From positions 372,001 to 436,000 of the forward strand of contig KE546974.1 in NCBI GenBank assembly GCA_000442125.1: a stretch of 64,000 bases of DNA. Reading direction: 5' to 3'. The position numbers and the translations under genes are program-made. Every line of letters begins with the position of its first letter. Position 1 is the first letter of the stretch. Shown here one piece after another: positions 1 through 10,220 of this stretch. The notes beneath the pieces were generated by a model. It had not been told where the DNA came from. It saw nothing but the letters and a program-made list of their open reading frames with translations, and did no database searches. The DNA is from Opeltia flavorubescens (taxonomy: Eukaryota > Ascomycota > Lecanoromycetes > Teloschistales > Teloschistaceae).

Positions 1-310
1 TAATTAAATTAGTTATAGTCTTTAATTATATTTTAATATTTTTATTTTACTTTATATAATTTTTTTTATTTTTTTTAATTTATACTCTCGCTTATTTTTA
101 AGCCTACTTATCTATAATTATAAGAAATTTAATATTTTTTAAATATTAACCTACCTATATTCTATAAAGTTAAATTTAGATTTTCTACTAGCGTAGTTTT
201 AATAAGTAGAGACTAGCCTAGAATAATTAGCCCCCGCTACTAGCGGAAGCTAAAACTCTAGTAGATAAACTAAAACTTTTAAAGACTAGCCTTTAAGCCG
301 GCGCGGCGCT
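1..310. repeat. AT-rich RIP-like block at left edge
   Basis: The first 180 bases are almost entirely A and T. The next 130 carry TA-rich words such as ctagtag and ttaagcc, with a few leftover GC-rich pockets. This abruptly gives way to ordinary coding-type composition near position 320. The look is that of a repeat degraded by repeat-induced point mutation in a filamentous ascomycete. No reading frame or terminal repeat can be recognised, so the original element cannot be named. Confidence 0.55.
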
Positions 311-490
311 AAGGCTCACGCTGGTTCAGAGTCTAAGAACTGAGGCAACTGTAAACGGCAAGCTTCGGCTGTTCCCGAGATCGTCGAGTCAGGGACCGAC
401 CAGCATCCGATGCGATCGTCATCGATTGTTTGAGCTCGTAAGCAACAACTTTTCGCTAACAAGTCCATCGTACTTCGTACTGCACGAAAA

Positions 491-1683
491 ATGTCTGTAC
501 CAATACTCAAATCCGCCGTCGCCTGCGCAGACTACACTAAATCAGTACAACCATACGTATCTCAACTCAACGATCTGCCGCAACAGATCTTTCAATCAGC
601 CACCAACCCGCAGGCGCTCAAAGAGCTATACCTGAACACCAATCCCTTGGTTTCCGCCTTCGCTCTTTCCTTATTCCTTGCTCCCATCTTCCTCGTCATT
701 TCGGAAATAAACAGGAACTATTCTCAAGTTGACCGGGCCTGGAGTCTGTTACCGACGGTTTACAACTTACATTATGCCATCTATGGCTATGCTACAGGAC
801 TACCGATCCAACGTCTCAACTCGTTGGCAATCATCAGTGCTGTTTGGAGCGTAAGAAGTCGAATATACGTCAGCGCTCGTTCTCATGCTGATAAGGCCAG
901 GCACGATTGACCTTCAATTATTGGCGCAAGGGTGGCTACTCAATCGGTTCCGAGGATTATCGATGGGAAATCCTACGAAAACACATCAATCCACCTCTGT
1001 TTTTCATCTTTAACGTCACATTCATCTCTCTCGCACAGAGCGTACGAAAATCTTAAAACTGATCGAGTCTTTGCTCTAGCTAAGTTGCCCCTAGGTCCTC
1101 CTATTCACCATCACAGCCCCAACATACCTCCTTCTCCTCGCCTCCCGGGTGGTCAAGCCCGATCTGACTGACATGATATTCGGCCAATTCATGCTGATGG
1201 CCGTCTTCCTCGCCTTTACTGCCGACCAGCAGCAATGGGGTACTTTGTCCTTGATCCCCTGCCAGTTCCTACAAGCACTGACCTGATTCCGCAGACTTCC
1301 AATCCGCCAAAAAAACCTACCAATCCACCGCCAAAGTCCCCTCAGGAAGTCAATTCTCTGCCCGGGACCTGGACCGCGGTTTCCTAACCAAAGGTCTATG
1401 GTCTCTCTCACGACACCCCAACTTCCTAGCTGAACAATCTATCTGGATCATTCTGTATCTGTGGTCCTGCTGGACGACGCAGACTTATTACAACTGGTCT
1501 GGCATCGGTGTGGTCGCGTATCTGATACTGTTTCAGGGTTCGACGTGGTTCACGGAATTGGTGACGGCGAAGAAGTATCCGGATTATAAGATCTATCAGC
1601 AGAGAGTAGGGATGTTTGTTCCGAGCTTGTTGGGTGGTGGGATTGGGGATCTTAATGATGATGTGGCGAAGAAGGAGAAGTGA
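491..1683 (+). CDS. DUF1295 (steroid 5-alpha-reductase-like) membrane protein
   Basis: Four exons (491-850, 901-1041, 1095-1239, 1295-1683) give 344 residues; the introns are 50, 53 and 55 bp and all junctions keep frame. The protein has several hydrophobic helices, including residues about 50-70 and the stretch rich in Leu after the second intron. Family hallmarks follow: QVDRAWS near residue 77, NYWRKGGYS just after the first junction, LWSLSRHPNFLAEQ in the last exon and KYPDYKIYQQRVGMFVP near the C-terminus. These match the DUF1295 family, related to the C-terminal domain of 3-oxo-5-alpha-steroid 4-dehydrogenases. Fungal members are multi-pass membrane proteins without a defined substrate. 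A lipid or sterol reductase role is inference only. The start ATG follows an A-rich context (gaaaaATG). Confidence 0.9.
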
Positions 1684-2617
1684 ATTGCTGGAAAGGGCTA
1701 GAGGGAGGAATGATGTGACTGGTGAGCCATCTGGCCTCGTTTGTGGGGCTCAAGAGACGTGAATGGATCTACGCTCTAAGATCTTTGGGGCGAAGGATAA
1801 AAAAACAAAGAACAGCTGCGGGCTGACTGGACAAGCATGACTCGAACCATATCTCAGAATCATATAACATCAGCCCAGTTTTCGAGAAATTTGTATTTAA
1901 TGAATGAGCGGTTCTTTCCTGTTACCTGAACATGTGTCCACATGATACGAGGAAGATCCATTGCTCGCGATGGCGTTCACGAAGCATCAGTCATAAAACA
2001 CGATTCGCGACCAGATCGGATTGCATGGAATCTCGCCACATCGAGATTTCTCTCCATCATTATTTCTTGAGAATCGCTGAACTACATTAGGTCTGAAAAA
2101 GAAGGTCTATGGATGGGTACTAAACGTGACTTTAATGCAGAAAGCGTTTATCTTACTAGATGTCTCCCAATTTATGAACGGAAATAGGAGGCATGTGATG
2201 TGATTCGTCAATGCAAGAACGAGATCAAGGGAGGCGAACCATGGGACAGCATGAATGTAAATTATGATTTTCTCAACCTCTGTTCATTTGATGAATCCAC
2301 TAATAATATGTACACGCAAGTGAGCCCTTGATGCAACGTCCCTGTTTTTCTTTCGAAAAGAATAATTACATGCATCCGTTCCATGTTCGAGCGAGCTAGA
2401 GAAACGAAAATTCAACCCTGAAAATCTACACCCAAATTCGGCGCTCACAGAGCCAACCCGCATGATTTCGCAAGTTCTATGCCAGCCGTATGTGAAAAGA
2501 CATTTCTTTTGTGTTCCTCCTGGGGGTATATCGCAGCAGAGCTTTGAAAACTGAAGTATTGACTGAAAAGCTGCTCTCATCATGATATGAATACATCATC
2601 GTAGATGGATTGTTGAC
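1684..2617. other. Intergenic, convergent 3' flanks
   Basis: This lies between the stop of the DUF1295 gene and the stop of the GPI-type protein gene. I see only 3' flanking sequence with short AT-rich tracts. No frame here has family features, and no repeat or RNA gene was recognised. Confidence 0.6.
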
Positions 2618-3730
2618 TTATGCGAGGAAGATGGCGGCGATGGCTGCGAGGCCGAGGGCAACGAAAGAGCTGCCGACGGTGCTGGCGGCACCAGTGAAGG
2701 GGGTGATTGGCGAGCCAGTTGGGCTTGGTGGGGTGACACTTTAAATGATTGTTAGCTTGTGAGACCAACCAGGTGATTGTGAATCATTGACTTACCCTCC
2801 AGTTGAGGCAGTTCCTACGGGAGCGGTTCCGCTGGGTGCTGGGACTCCTCCAGTAGGGACACCGTATGGCGCAGAGGTGGCTCCGATGGGAGAGTTACCT
2901 GGAGCACCTGGAGCAGGGGCACCAGCACCTGGGGCGGGCGAAGATCCAACTGGGGAGCTGCCCGGGGCACCAGGAGCAGGGACTGGGACACCAGCACCTG
3001 GAGCTGGTGAGGAACCGATGGGAGAGCTTCCTGGGGCGCCCGGAGCAGGAGCACCTGGGGCAGGAGAACCAGCGCCTGGAGCAGGGGCACCTGGGGCAGG
3101 AACAGCTGAGCTACCTGGAGCACCTGGAGCGGCACCGCTTGGTACACCAGATGGGGCAACGGTGACAGTCATGTAGACGGTGGTAGCAGATGGGCAGACA
3201 GGGCAGCTGGATGCGCCGACAGGTGAGTTACCAAGGGTTGAGCTGGCGAGCGGGATCTCGGGGCTGGGGGTGGTGAGAGACGCAGGTGGTGGGACAACGG
3301 CAGAAGATCCACCGATTGGAGAGTTGCCCAAAGTGCTAGACACAGGTACCGAGGTCTCAGGAATTGGCGCTGGCGACGAGGGAACTACTGCCGGGGTTGT
3401 GGTTGTCGGAACAGGTGCAGGTACAGCTGATGAGCTAGGAATGACGGGCACAACGCTGGTGGTCACGTATGGAGAGGTAGTGGCCGGGCAGTTGGTAACA
3501 GTGGGATGGCAGCTGGTGATGGTGACAACCTGAGTCTCGTAGATAGTCGAGTCCTCTGGAGTTTGAGGAGACTCAACACTCGTGGAGACCGGAGGAAGAG
3601 TAGCAGCTGGGGCATTTGGGCCCGGAGCCTGAACCTGACCATCGGGGATTTGAGAGACCTGTCCTCCTGCTTCGAGAGCGGCAGATGCAGCGCCAACAAG
3701 GACGGCGGTAGCGACAATGGAGTAACGCAT
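2618..3730 (-). CDS. GPI-type Pro/Ala/Gly/Ser-rich cell-wall protein
   Basis: Two exons (3730-2796 and 2738-2618) joined over a 57-bp GT-AG intron give 351 residues. The N-terminus is a signal peptide (MRYSIVATAVLVGAASA). The C-terminus, supplied only by the second exon, is a hydrophobic tail (VALGLAAIAAIFLA) after small residues (GAAST), the pattern of a GPI-attachment signal. The middle is rich in Pro, Ala, Gly, Ser and Thr. It has a short Cys-containing segment (TITSCHPTVTNCPA) of the type seen in fungal wall proteins. It also has irregular repeats built on APGAPGSSP and SSPVG from about residue 200 to 300. The likely place is the cell wall or plasma membrane surface, with heavy O-mannosylation. 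No catalytic domain is visible. Repeat content makes strain-to-strain length variation likely. Confidence 0.85.
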
Positions 3731-6700
3731 CTTGAGTGATTTGATGATTATTGAAGAATTAGTGGTATTGGTTAAAGGTTGAGGAAAGTGAGAATTAAGA
3801 GAGCGTAAGTATCTGTACTATTCTGATTCTGAATAAAGAGTGGAATGACCGAAGTCGAGTAAGGAACAGCTGGCAAGTGGCCTGAAATAGCAAAGAACAG
3901 AATGGGTGTAAGAAGCAAGAGGGACGGTAGCTACAAACAGCGGCTGTTGGAGTCTTATAGGAGCGCACCGAGATTAAGGGGATGCGGTGTGGGACTAGTC
4001 CTGGAAAAGGAAAGCAACAGAAATTAAGACTCCACTTCAAAATCAACGGGACACCCAATTTCCCTCACAAACAAATTTGGCCGATCACTGTCGAATTAGC
4101 AACAGGTAATTTCCCCCGGACGCCTCGTCCTTCCTAGCTGAGGGACCCAGCTTCCATGGCGTGACGAGACTCAAGCCTAGATATACCTTTGTGGAAGACA
4201 TCTGCTTCATTTCGACACGAAGTTCTAGAACTACAAATGGTCTTTTGATTGATGAGAGCCTTCCCTTACACAAACCTACTTGCGGGTGGGAAAGACGTCG
4301 GATGAGAAGAATCCCAGCTATGTTTTAGCTTCAGGGGTAAGTACGCGCTAAGAGCATCCTCAAACCTTAGTTTGTGATCTACGAATACCCGCCCCGCCGC
4401 TTACCTCATTTGCCTCACTCCTACAACCTCCGACTTGTCACTTGTCACGTCGGCTCAACTTCTCTTCTCTTATTTGTTTCCTACCCGCTCGTCTAAATCA
4501 CTAATCACATTTCACAGTCTCTCTCTCCGTTCATTAGAGGTGCATTTGTTTGAACAGAGTCTGTCGGACGTCGGACCATTTTCAATGCATGTGACGCAGG
4601 TACCCGCTGCTGAAACCGTGAATTGTGCATATCGAGTCTCGTTCATTAAAGGTTGATAACCTTCCATCTTTCTATTGTGGAGGACATCGGCAATATACGT
4701 TGCTGTTATCGCAAATGGAAGTTCCTCGATGGTGACACCTGTCAAATGGAAACAGGGAGCCTGGCGACAGTTGACTTCTGTGGGCATCATCTGGTGTAGG
4801 AAAAATGCGTACCATCTGAACGTGATCAAAAGTTGAAAAAAATGAAATTAACCCTTCATACGCACATAATGCCCATGCGGTTTAGTCTTCCCAAAGAGTT
4901 TACCTACTGTCTCTTTTCAGCGTAGTATTCTGCATGTCCAGTCGCATCTCTTGACAATCCATTTCTTGGACACTGAGAAAACACGAATAGTGAGCTTTGG
5001 GAACCTTGGCTAATCGTGTTCGTAACCTGACAGTCGCTTTAGGTAGGGAATTGTTTATCAATATGACTTTCTGAACAACCTGACGTGTCTTCGTGAGATC
5101 TTTTCCACCTTGAACCCTGCTTATCGAAGAAAGTGGTGACCGCCGCTGCCGGCTCTCAACTAGACCTAGCAAGCCAATGCTACAAATACCAGGCAAAGGT
5201 GGGAAGATAGATAGTGACACTGATACCCACTTGCGCTGATAGTATACCCTAAAAGAGAAAGGATGGGCTCGTTGCTGGAAATTGAGACCATTGAGCAGTC
5301 ACTTCCAGGTGGGTACACATGCCTAAGTATACTCCATGTCACACATCTCCTACTTATTTTTTCCATAGCTCTTAGTAATGCTTCAGTATGGCCACCGGAA
5401 AAAGCGCTGACCCAAAAAGAACACTAGAATTATCAACAGTAGTAATAACGTTGGATTTACATTGAGACATCTGATCTATTTCGAAGTCTCTTTGGCAAAA
5501 GTTCATAAATTCAAGGCAGTATATATACTTCCAGGTAGGCTTTAAAAAAGGGATCAAAATACGTTCGGCCTAGACTTCTTCATATGGAAGTTCGCAACTA
5601 AAGGCGATGGGGAGACTTAGACCGAAACTAAGTTAGATTGTCAGGTTGGATGCCGTTCTCCCGGATTCTATTACCATAAACAATACTAGATGCTGATTCT
5701 TAGGCGTCCTGTTGGTACTTATTTGGGATCAAAGCAGGCCAGCAGGCCGAGATAAGTTGGCCAGATTACTTTAAAAAGTGCTCGAATTCCTAAATCAGTG
5801 GGGCCGGCCAAGCGTGACGGTGATCAATGGAAGGTCATGTTGGTGATGTCGATGGAGCGATTGTGGAAATGGAGGAGGCTTAGTCATGCATTCCTTCCCC
5901 ACCATTTACTTTAGCATCTTAGCTTCCTTCAGAAACATGTGTCTCGTGTCTCAAGTTATTTAGTACATCCATAACATCGTCACAGCCCCCTAAAATGTAT
6001 TTACACAGCCTCATCCCAATGATTTCACAGCAATTTCAACGCAGCGCCATCACCAACATCGCTGTCGTTCATCATCAGAGTCAGAAGACGACCATCTCCG
6101 CCATGCAAGCATCAGACCACCACTAAACTCATAGCCATGCTCTTCTACAGATCATCGAGATTGGCTCTCTCGTAATGCCTTATCCTTGTCACTGGATTTG
6201 CTCTCCCTGAACATTGTATCTTTTCTCGTAATATTTCCTCCTGTAAGACCTAAGTTCTCGTTCTTAGAATTTGCAACATCGGAACATCGCTCAATGTCTT
6301 GGTGCCGATGAAACCGTTTAAAGAATTCGCCTATCTCAAAAGTCTTCTTTTAGTAGTTCCTGCAGGTTCAATCGTTGGTCATGCACTTGGGAAACTTTTC
6401 TCGGCTTATCCTTCTCCCCATGTCCGGCTTTCACATTCGGTAATATACTTGCATGATCTCCTCGGGCGTCTGCTTCCATCAGTACAAGACTATCTATTGG
6501 TGCCGTAAATGCAATGCACTCTTGATGCCAACTCCGCCTCCACCCCCAAACCATCGTATCTCCTTCCGTCCTTCCGTTCAAGTGGATTAGAGTACGGCCC
6601 GCGGCGTAGCTTGAGCATTGCTTGGAGTACACCTTGACCGCATATCAGACCCTCTCTCACACCGCCCTCTTTTGGCAATTAGCTGGCGCCAAGTAATACA

Positions 6701-6924
6701 AGCATAATCAAACAAAGCACCTCGTCATATGCGGACACTGTTTGGCGAGGTCTTGGGATCTCATTGGATCTTCCTCTAGAGAATCCTACAAGCCGCATTG
6801 ATTCCTTCCCCATCCGATCGAAGGCGTCTAGCACAGCGAATCTGACTATTTCTGGACTCCAAAGACTCAACATATCCTTCATACCCGCACTTCGACGAAT
6901 GTCACTATACTGACGGTAGCTATC
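3731..6924. other. 3.2-kb gene-poor intergenic tract
   Basis: This separates two divergent genes, the GPI-type protein and the 307-residue orphan, and must contain both promoters. A 105-codon open frame on the minus strand (4512-4829) has no recognisable domain or splice continuation. No tandem repeat, terminal inverted repeat or tRNA was seen. It may hold non-coding transcripts, which sequence alone cannot show. Confidence 0.5.
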
Positions 6925-7848
6925 ATGGCTGACGCTGGAGGTCTAGTCGACCTCTCATTGTTCGCTACTTCTCCTACCGACGACAGACACCTAGCTGTCG
7001 ATGATGTACCGCCAACAGACCGTATCTTTCGAGCAAGAACAGGTGGCCTTGCATCGATGCATTATGGATATCCTCTCCCTCGTTGCTACACGATGAAGCC
7101 ATTACCACCACTTCCCCGGCGGAAGTATTGCCCCAAGAGAAGAAGCGAAAGGGGCGGCCTTGACCTTACGTCCCGATGCATACTCACTCGGATGAAAAGG
7201 CATAGGGTGGATGACGATACCTTCGCTCAAGGAGCAACAATACAACAGCGACGAAGCCCAACAGCAACGCCACACCTTACATTGACACTACCACCATCTG
7301 CAAGTCAGCCTACTACACGAGCTGCATCGGCGATGATCTGGATGCCAGACGAGCAGATGTGGCTCATTGCCGAAGAGATTACTGGCAGGAACCAGCACAC
7401 GAACCATGACAGGATCAACAACTTCGACCTCAGCGCTTATGAGGAGAACTCGTTTCATTACTACGAACGTCCAGACTACCCTCGCTCCGAACCATCCCCA
7501 GGACCATACAGGTACTACGATATCACACCACCCGAATCCCCTGTCCAATCTCAATTTCGAAACCTGCTCGTCGGACCTCGAGACGAGGAAAGGCTATCGC
7601 CACTCTTCCAAGAGGCTGTCCAGACCGTACCAATGACCGATTCGGCAAGCCTCTATGCGCAATCCTTCGAAGAACGTGAGCGGGAGATGGAGCAAGAGCG
7701 ACAGCAGAGTCGTAGCTCCGAGCGCTCCAAACAGGAGAGCTTCCACAGCGCGATCGAGTTCCTAGCAGGAGGGCCGACGAGACCGTATTACCGAGACCAG
7801 AGCAGTCAGGCGAGAAAACTCGCTCGGCCGTCATCTGCGATGGGTTGA
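6925..7848 (+). CDS. Conserved-looking fungal orphan, 307 aa
   Basis: A single uninterrupted frame of 307 residues runs from ATG in good context (ctatcATGG). The protein is mostly polar and probably disordered. Visible segments are a Pro-rich stretch (PLPPLPRR, about residues 60-66), a compact hydrophobic-aromatic motif (AMIWMPDEQMWLIAEE, about 136-151), a Tyr/Pro-rich stretch (about 180-205), and a Glu/Arg/Gln-rich helix-like region (about 250-270). I do not recognise a named family. The WMPDEQMWLI core looks like the conserved part and may be a short binding motif. Function is unknown. It is convergent with the HExxH gene downstream, with stop codons only 246 bp apart. Confidence 0.7.
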   Translation: MADAGGLVDLSLFATSPTDDRHLAVDDVPPTDRIFRARTGGLASMHYGYPLPRCYTMKPLPPLPRRKYCPKRRSERGGLDLTSRCILTRMKRHRVDDDTFAQGATIQQRRSPTATPHLTLTLPPSASQPTTRAASAMIWMPDEQMWLIAEEITGRNQHTNHDRINNFDLSAYEENSFHYYERPDYPRSEPSPGPYRYYDITPPESPVQSQFRNLLVGPRDEERLSPLFQEAVQTVPMTDSASLYAQSFEEREREMEQERQQSRSSERSKQESFHSAIEFLAGGPTRPYYRDQSSQARKLARPSSAMG

Positions 7849-8053
7849 GTGAAGAGGGGGACAAATTTGTCATGATTCTGTTGTTTACAAGTGTATACTA
7901 CGATGATATCCCAAAGCGCTGCGAAGCATGTATATTACATCAACATACATCTCTTCATACCACATGAATATATATCCACACCAACCACCCATCTCACACA
8001 GAGAGAGCAAGACTCGACACCATCTCCTGATCGCCCATCACAGCCCATCACCC

Positions 8054-8147
8054 CCGTTCAACAAAAGGCTCCCTAACCCCCTCCCCACAAACCCTCACTC
8101 CCGTTCAACAAAAGGCTCCCTAACCCCCTCCCCACAAACCCTCACCC
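8054..8147. repeat. 47-bp tandem duplication, two copies
   Basis: Positions 8054-8100 and 8101-8147 are two head-to-tail copies of a 47-bp C-rich unit (starting ccgttcaac) that differ at one base near the end. The boundary lies at the 3' end of the minus-strand HExxH gene, whose stop codon (8097-8095) sits three bases past the junction. Reading a single copy into the flank would also stop at the same codon, so the duplication changes at most the last residue. Confidence 0.9.
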
Positions 8148-9285
8148 CCAGTCCCCTCCCAGCAGCACTCCCCATAACCTCCCACCCCCTCCACCCTTCC
8201 TCCTCAAACACCTCCCCCACCCACCCCATATCCACCCCCCAAAACCGTCCCCTCCCCTCCCTAATCCAACCCGCTTCTTCCTCACCGCCAAGCCAGGGGA
8301 ACCACATCAACCCATCTTTACACTCGATGTCGAAAGCGACGGGTTGGATCTTCCCGCCGAAGACCTGGGATTCCCAACTGGCGCCGAGTTCGTTAATGGG
8401 GTCGTGGGGGGAGTGGAAGGGTTCTTCTTGGCCATTTGTGGAAGGGGAGAGGGTATGTGCGATTTCGTGTACTAGATTAAGGGCTGTGAGGAGGTTGAAA
8501 CGGANGGTTTGAAGATGCTGTTGCTGCTGCTTTCTCTCGTCAGAAGAGTCAGGGGATGGGGAATGGGAGAGAAGGAGGCCAGAGATGTAAGTTTCAAACC
8601 TACTATCCAAATAAACAATCCACTTCCTCCTCATTTTCTCCCTTGGATTACAAAGATTGGGGATAACAGAATGCGTACTAGCAAACCCCAAACTCTCATC
8701 TCGAAACCTGAATTCCACATCCCCTGCATGTTCTCGAAGGTGCATGTATGCTTGAATCCTCCTTTCTACCTCATCGTCACCATTCTCATCCTCATTAACG
8801 TCAGCTAGAACGGTCGCCCCGGGTATCCAGGGGTGGGGTATAACTCTTGAAGTTATGAGTTTCACCCACCAGGAAAATAGAAGAGGGGAAGTTAGGAATC
8901 GAGATGCGAGCTTTAAAGCTGGGGAGAGGAGAGAGTACTGCGTTTTCGAGAGGGTGGGGAAGTTTGCGGGGGAGAAGATTGGGTGGATGGGGTTTTGGAG
9001 GGGGGTTGTTGTTGTTGTTGGAGCCTTGAGGGTTTGAGGGGAGGGGAGGTGGGTTGCAAGGTGGATTGTATGGGGGGAGAAGAACCTTGCTGAGGAGGTG
9101 GGGATTACGGGAGGGATAGCGGTGCTTGTGAAAGGAGTTTTTTGAAGAGCAAGGGTAGAGGGCGTGAGATACGGCAGTATTTTGACGGTATTCTTCGAGA
9201 GTTTCCCCCGGGTAGACGTTCGTCGGCGCTTCTGGACTCGCAGAGCGCTGCTACTGCAGGATTTCTTCGTTGTTCCGCCGGGCAT
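8095..9285 (-). CDS. Uncharacterised HExxH protein, putative zinc metallopeptidase
   Basis: A single frame of 396 residues. Residues 273-277 are HEIAH inside a hydrophobic helix (LLTALNLVHEIAHTLSP), the zinc-peptidase HExxH signature. About 22 residues later comes INELGASWESQVFGG (about 297-311), whose Glu could be a third zinc ligand as in gluzincin-type peptidases. The first 110 residues are basic and Ser/Thr/Pro-rich, so the true start could be a later Met or the segment may be a targeting or disordered tail; the ATG at 9285 is simply the most upstream one. I do not recognise a named family, and peptidase activity is inference from the motif. One base (8505) is ambiguous and leaves residue 261 undefined. 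The C-terminus overlaps the 47-bp duplication. Confidence 0.65.
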   Translation of the reverse strand: MPGGTTKKSCSSSALRVQKRRRTSTRGKLSKNTVKILPYLTPSTLALQKTPFTSTAIPPVIPTSSARFFSPHTIHLATHLPSPQTLKAPTTTTTPLQNPIHPIFSPANFPTLSKTQYSLLSPALKLASRFLTSPLLFSWWVKLITSRVIPHPWIPGATVLADVNEDENGDDEVERRIQAYMHLREHAGDVEFRFRDESLGFASTHSVIPNLCNPREKMRRKWIVYLDSRFETYISGLLLSHSPSPDSSDERKQQQQHLQTXRFNLLTALNLVHEIAHTLSPSTNGQEEPFHSPHDPINELGASWESQVFGGKIQPVAFDIECKDGLMWFPWLGGEEEAGWIREGRGRFWGVDMGWVGEVFEEEGWRGWEVMGSAAGRGLGVRVCGEGVREPFVERE

Positions 9286-10220
9286 TGTGTGCTAGATCGT
9301 AGTATCTCTTCTTTGGAAGGACCTGCTCCGATACAACGATTTCCTAACGAATGCTGATTAGTCGATGCGGTATGGTATGTAAGGTGCCTGCCTTTGGTGG
9401 AGATTCCGTTCGTTTCCCTGACTTGGAAAGTCCCCTTCCCCAGCTTTTGTTGGATGCTGGCTGTAACCAATGCATTGTGTAGCCCATAAAGCGAGTCGGG
9501 ACATTTCTTTGTTCGAGGCACTGAAGTATTGTGGAAGTGACAAAGCCGGTAACAAGGCGAAAGAAGACATGGCTTTGTCTCGTATGACGAACGAGGATAG
9601 GTTGAGTCTTCCACTATCTGGGATTGCACAAGACCAGGAATTAATTCAATTATTATGGAAGTTGTAAAGTGTTGCAAAAGACTCGCAATGAAATTGTATA
9701 CAGCTGCAGAAGAAGAAGGTACTTGAAAAATTTCGCGAGAGAAATGTCGAGAGGAAAATAATTCTACTCGGTAACGGGAATTTTGGGCTCTAGGCCTGGA
9801 ACAGGTTTTGAAACCATGAAGAAACCATTACCTAGAGAATCATTAATTGGAAATACTCTCCAAAGAACGCCAGATCATCTCGCTTTCCCAGTCGGCTTAA
9901 ATTGCAATAAATTCATCACTGCAACGGCTGATCGCTTGCAATATATCTCATTGAATATTCCAAGACGCCTTTTAGAGAGTTTCCCCGGTTCCTTTGCATC
10001 AACAACCATACGCGTTAAAATGAATCGCTTTATTCATCTTTGTCAAAATCATCCTCAAATCCAGGAAACCCGACTGTTATCTCTCGTAGATCATGTAGGG
10101 TTTTGGAACGAGGTGTGACCCACTATAAAATTGGCACCATAGAGTATCGAATATCATCATTAGGGGTATCCAGCCGCTTCATGAGAAAGAAACCAAAAAG
10201 GAGTAGATGAAGAGATTGGC
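9286..10220. other. Intergenic between HExxH gene and MKK1
   Basis: This holds the upstream region of the minus-strand HExxH gene and the 3' flank of MKK1. A 190-codon open frame on the minus strand (9677-9105) overlaps the start of the HExxH gene in another frame, has no domain features and is not called. Nothing else was recognised. Confidence 0.5.

Noticed and set aside
2787-3176. 129-codon plus-strand frame rich in Gly, Ala and Pro, plus a 114-codon minus-strand frame
   Set aside because: Both are shadows of the GC-rich repeats of the GPI-type protein; the true frame has a signal peptide, a clean splice and an anchor signal.
4512-4829. 105-codon minus-strand frame in the gene-poor tract
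   Set aside because: No recognisable motif, no splice partners, and length is within chance expectation.
7928-8512. 194-codon plus-strand frame rich in Pro and Ser
   Set aside because: It runs antisense through the HExxH gene and the 47-bp duplication; composition reflects the C-rich strand.
9105-9677. 190-codon minus-strand frame
   Set aside because: No domain features, and it overlaps the start of the HExxH gene in another frame.
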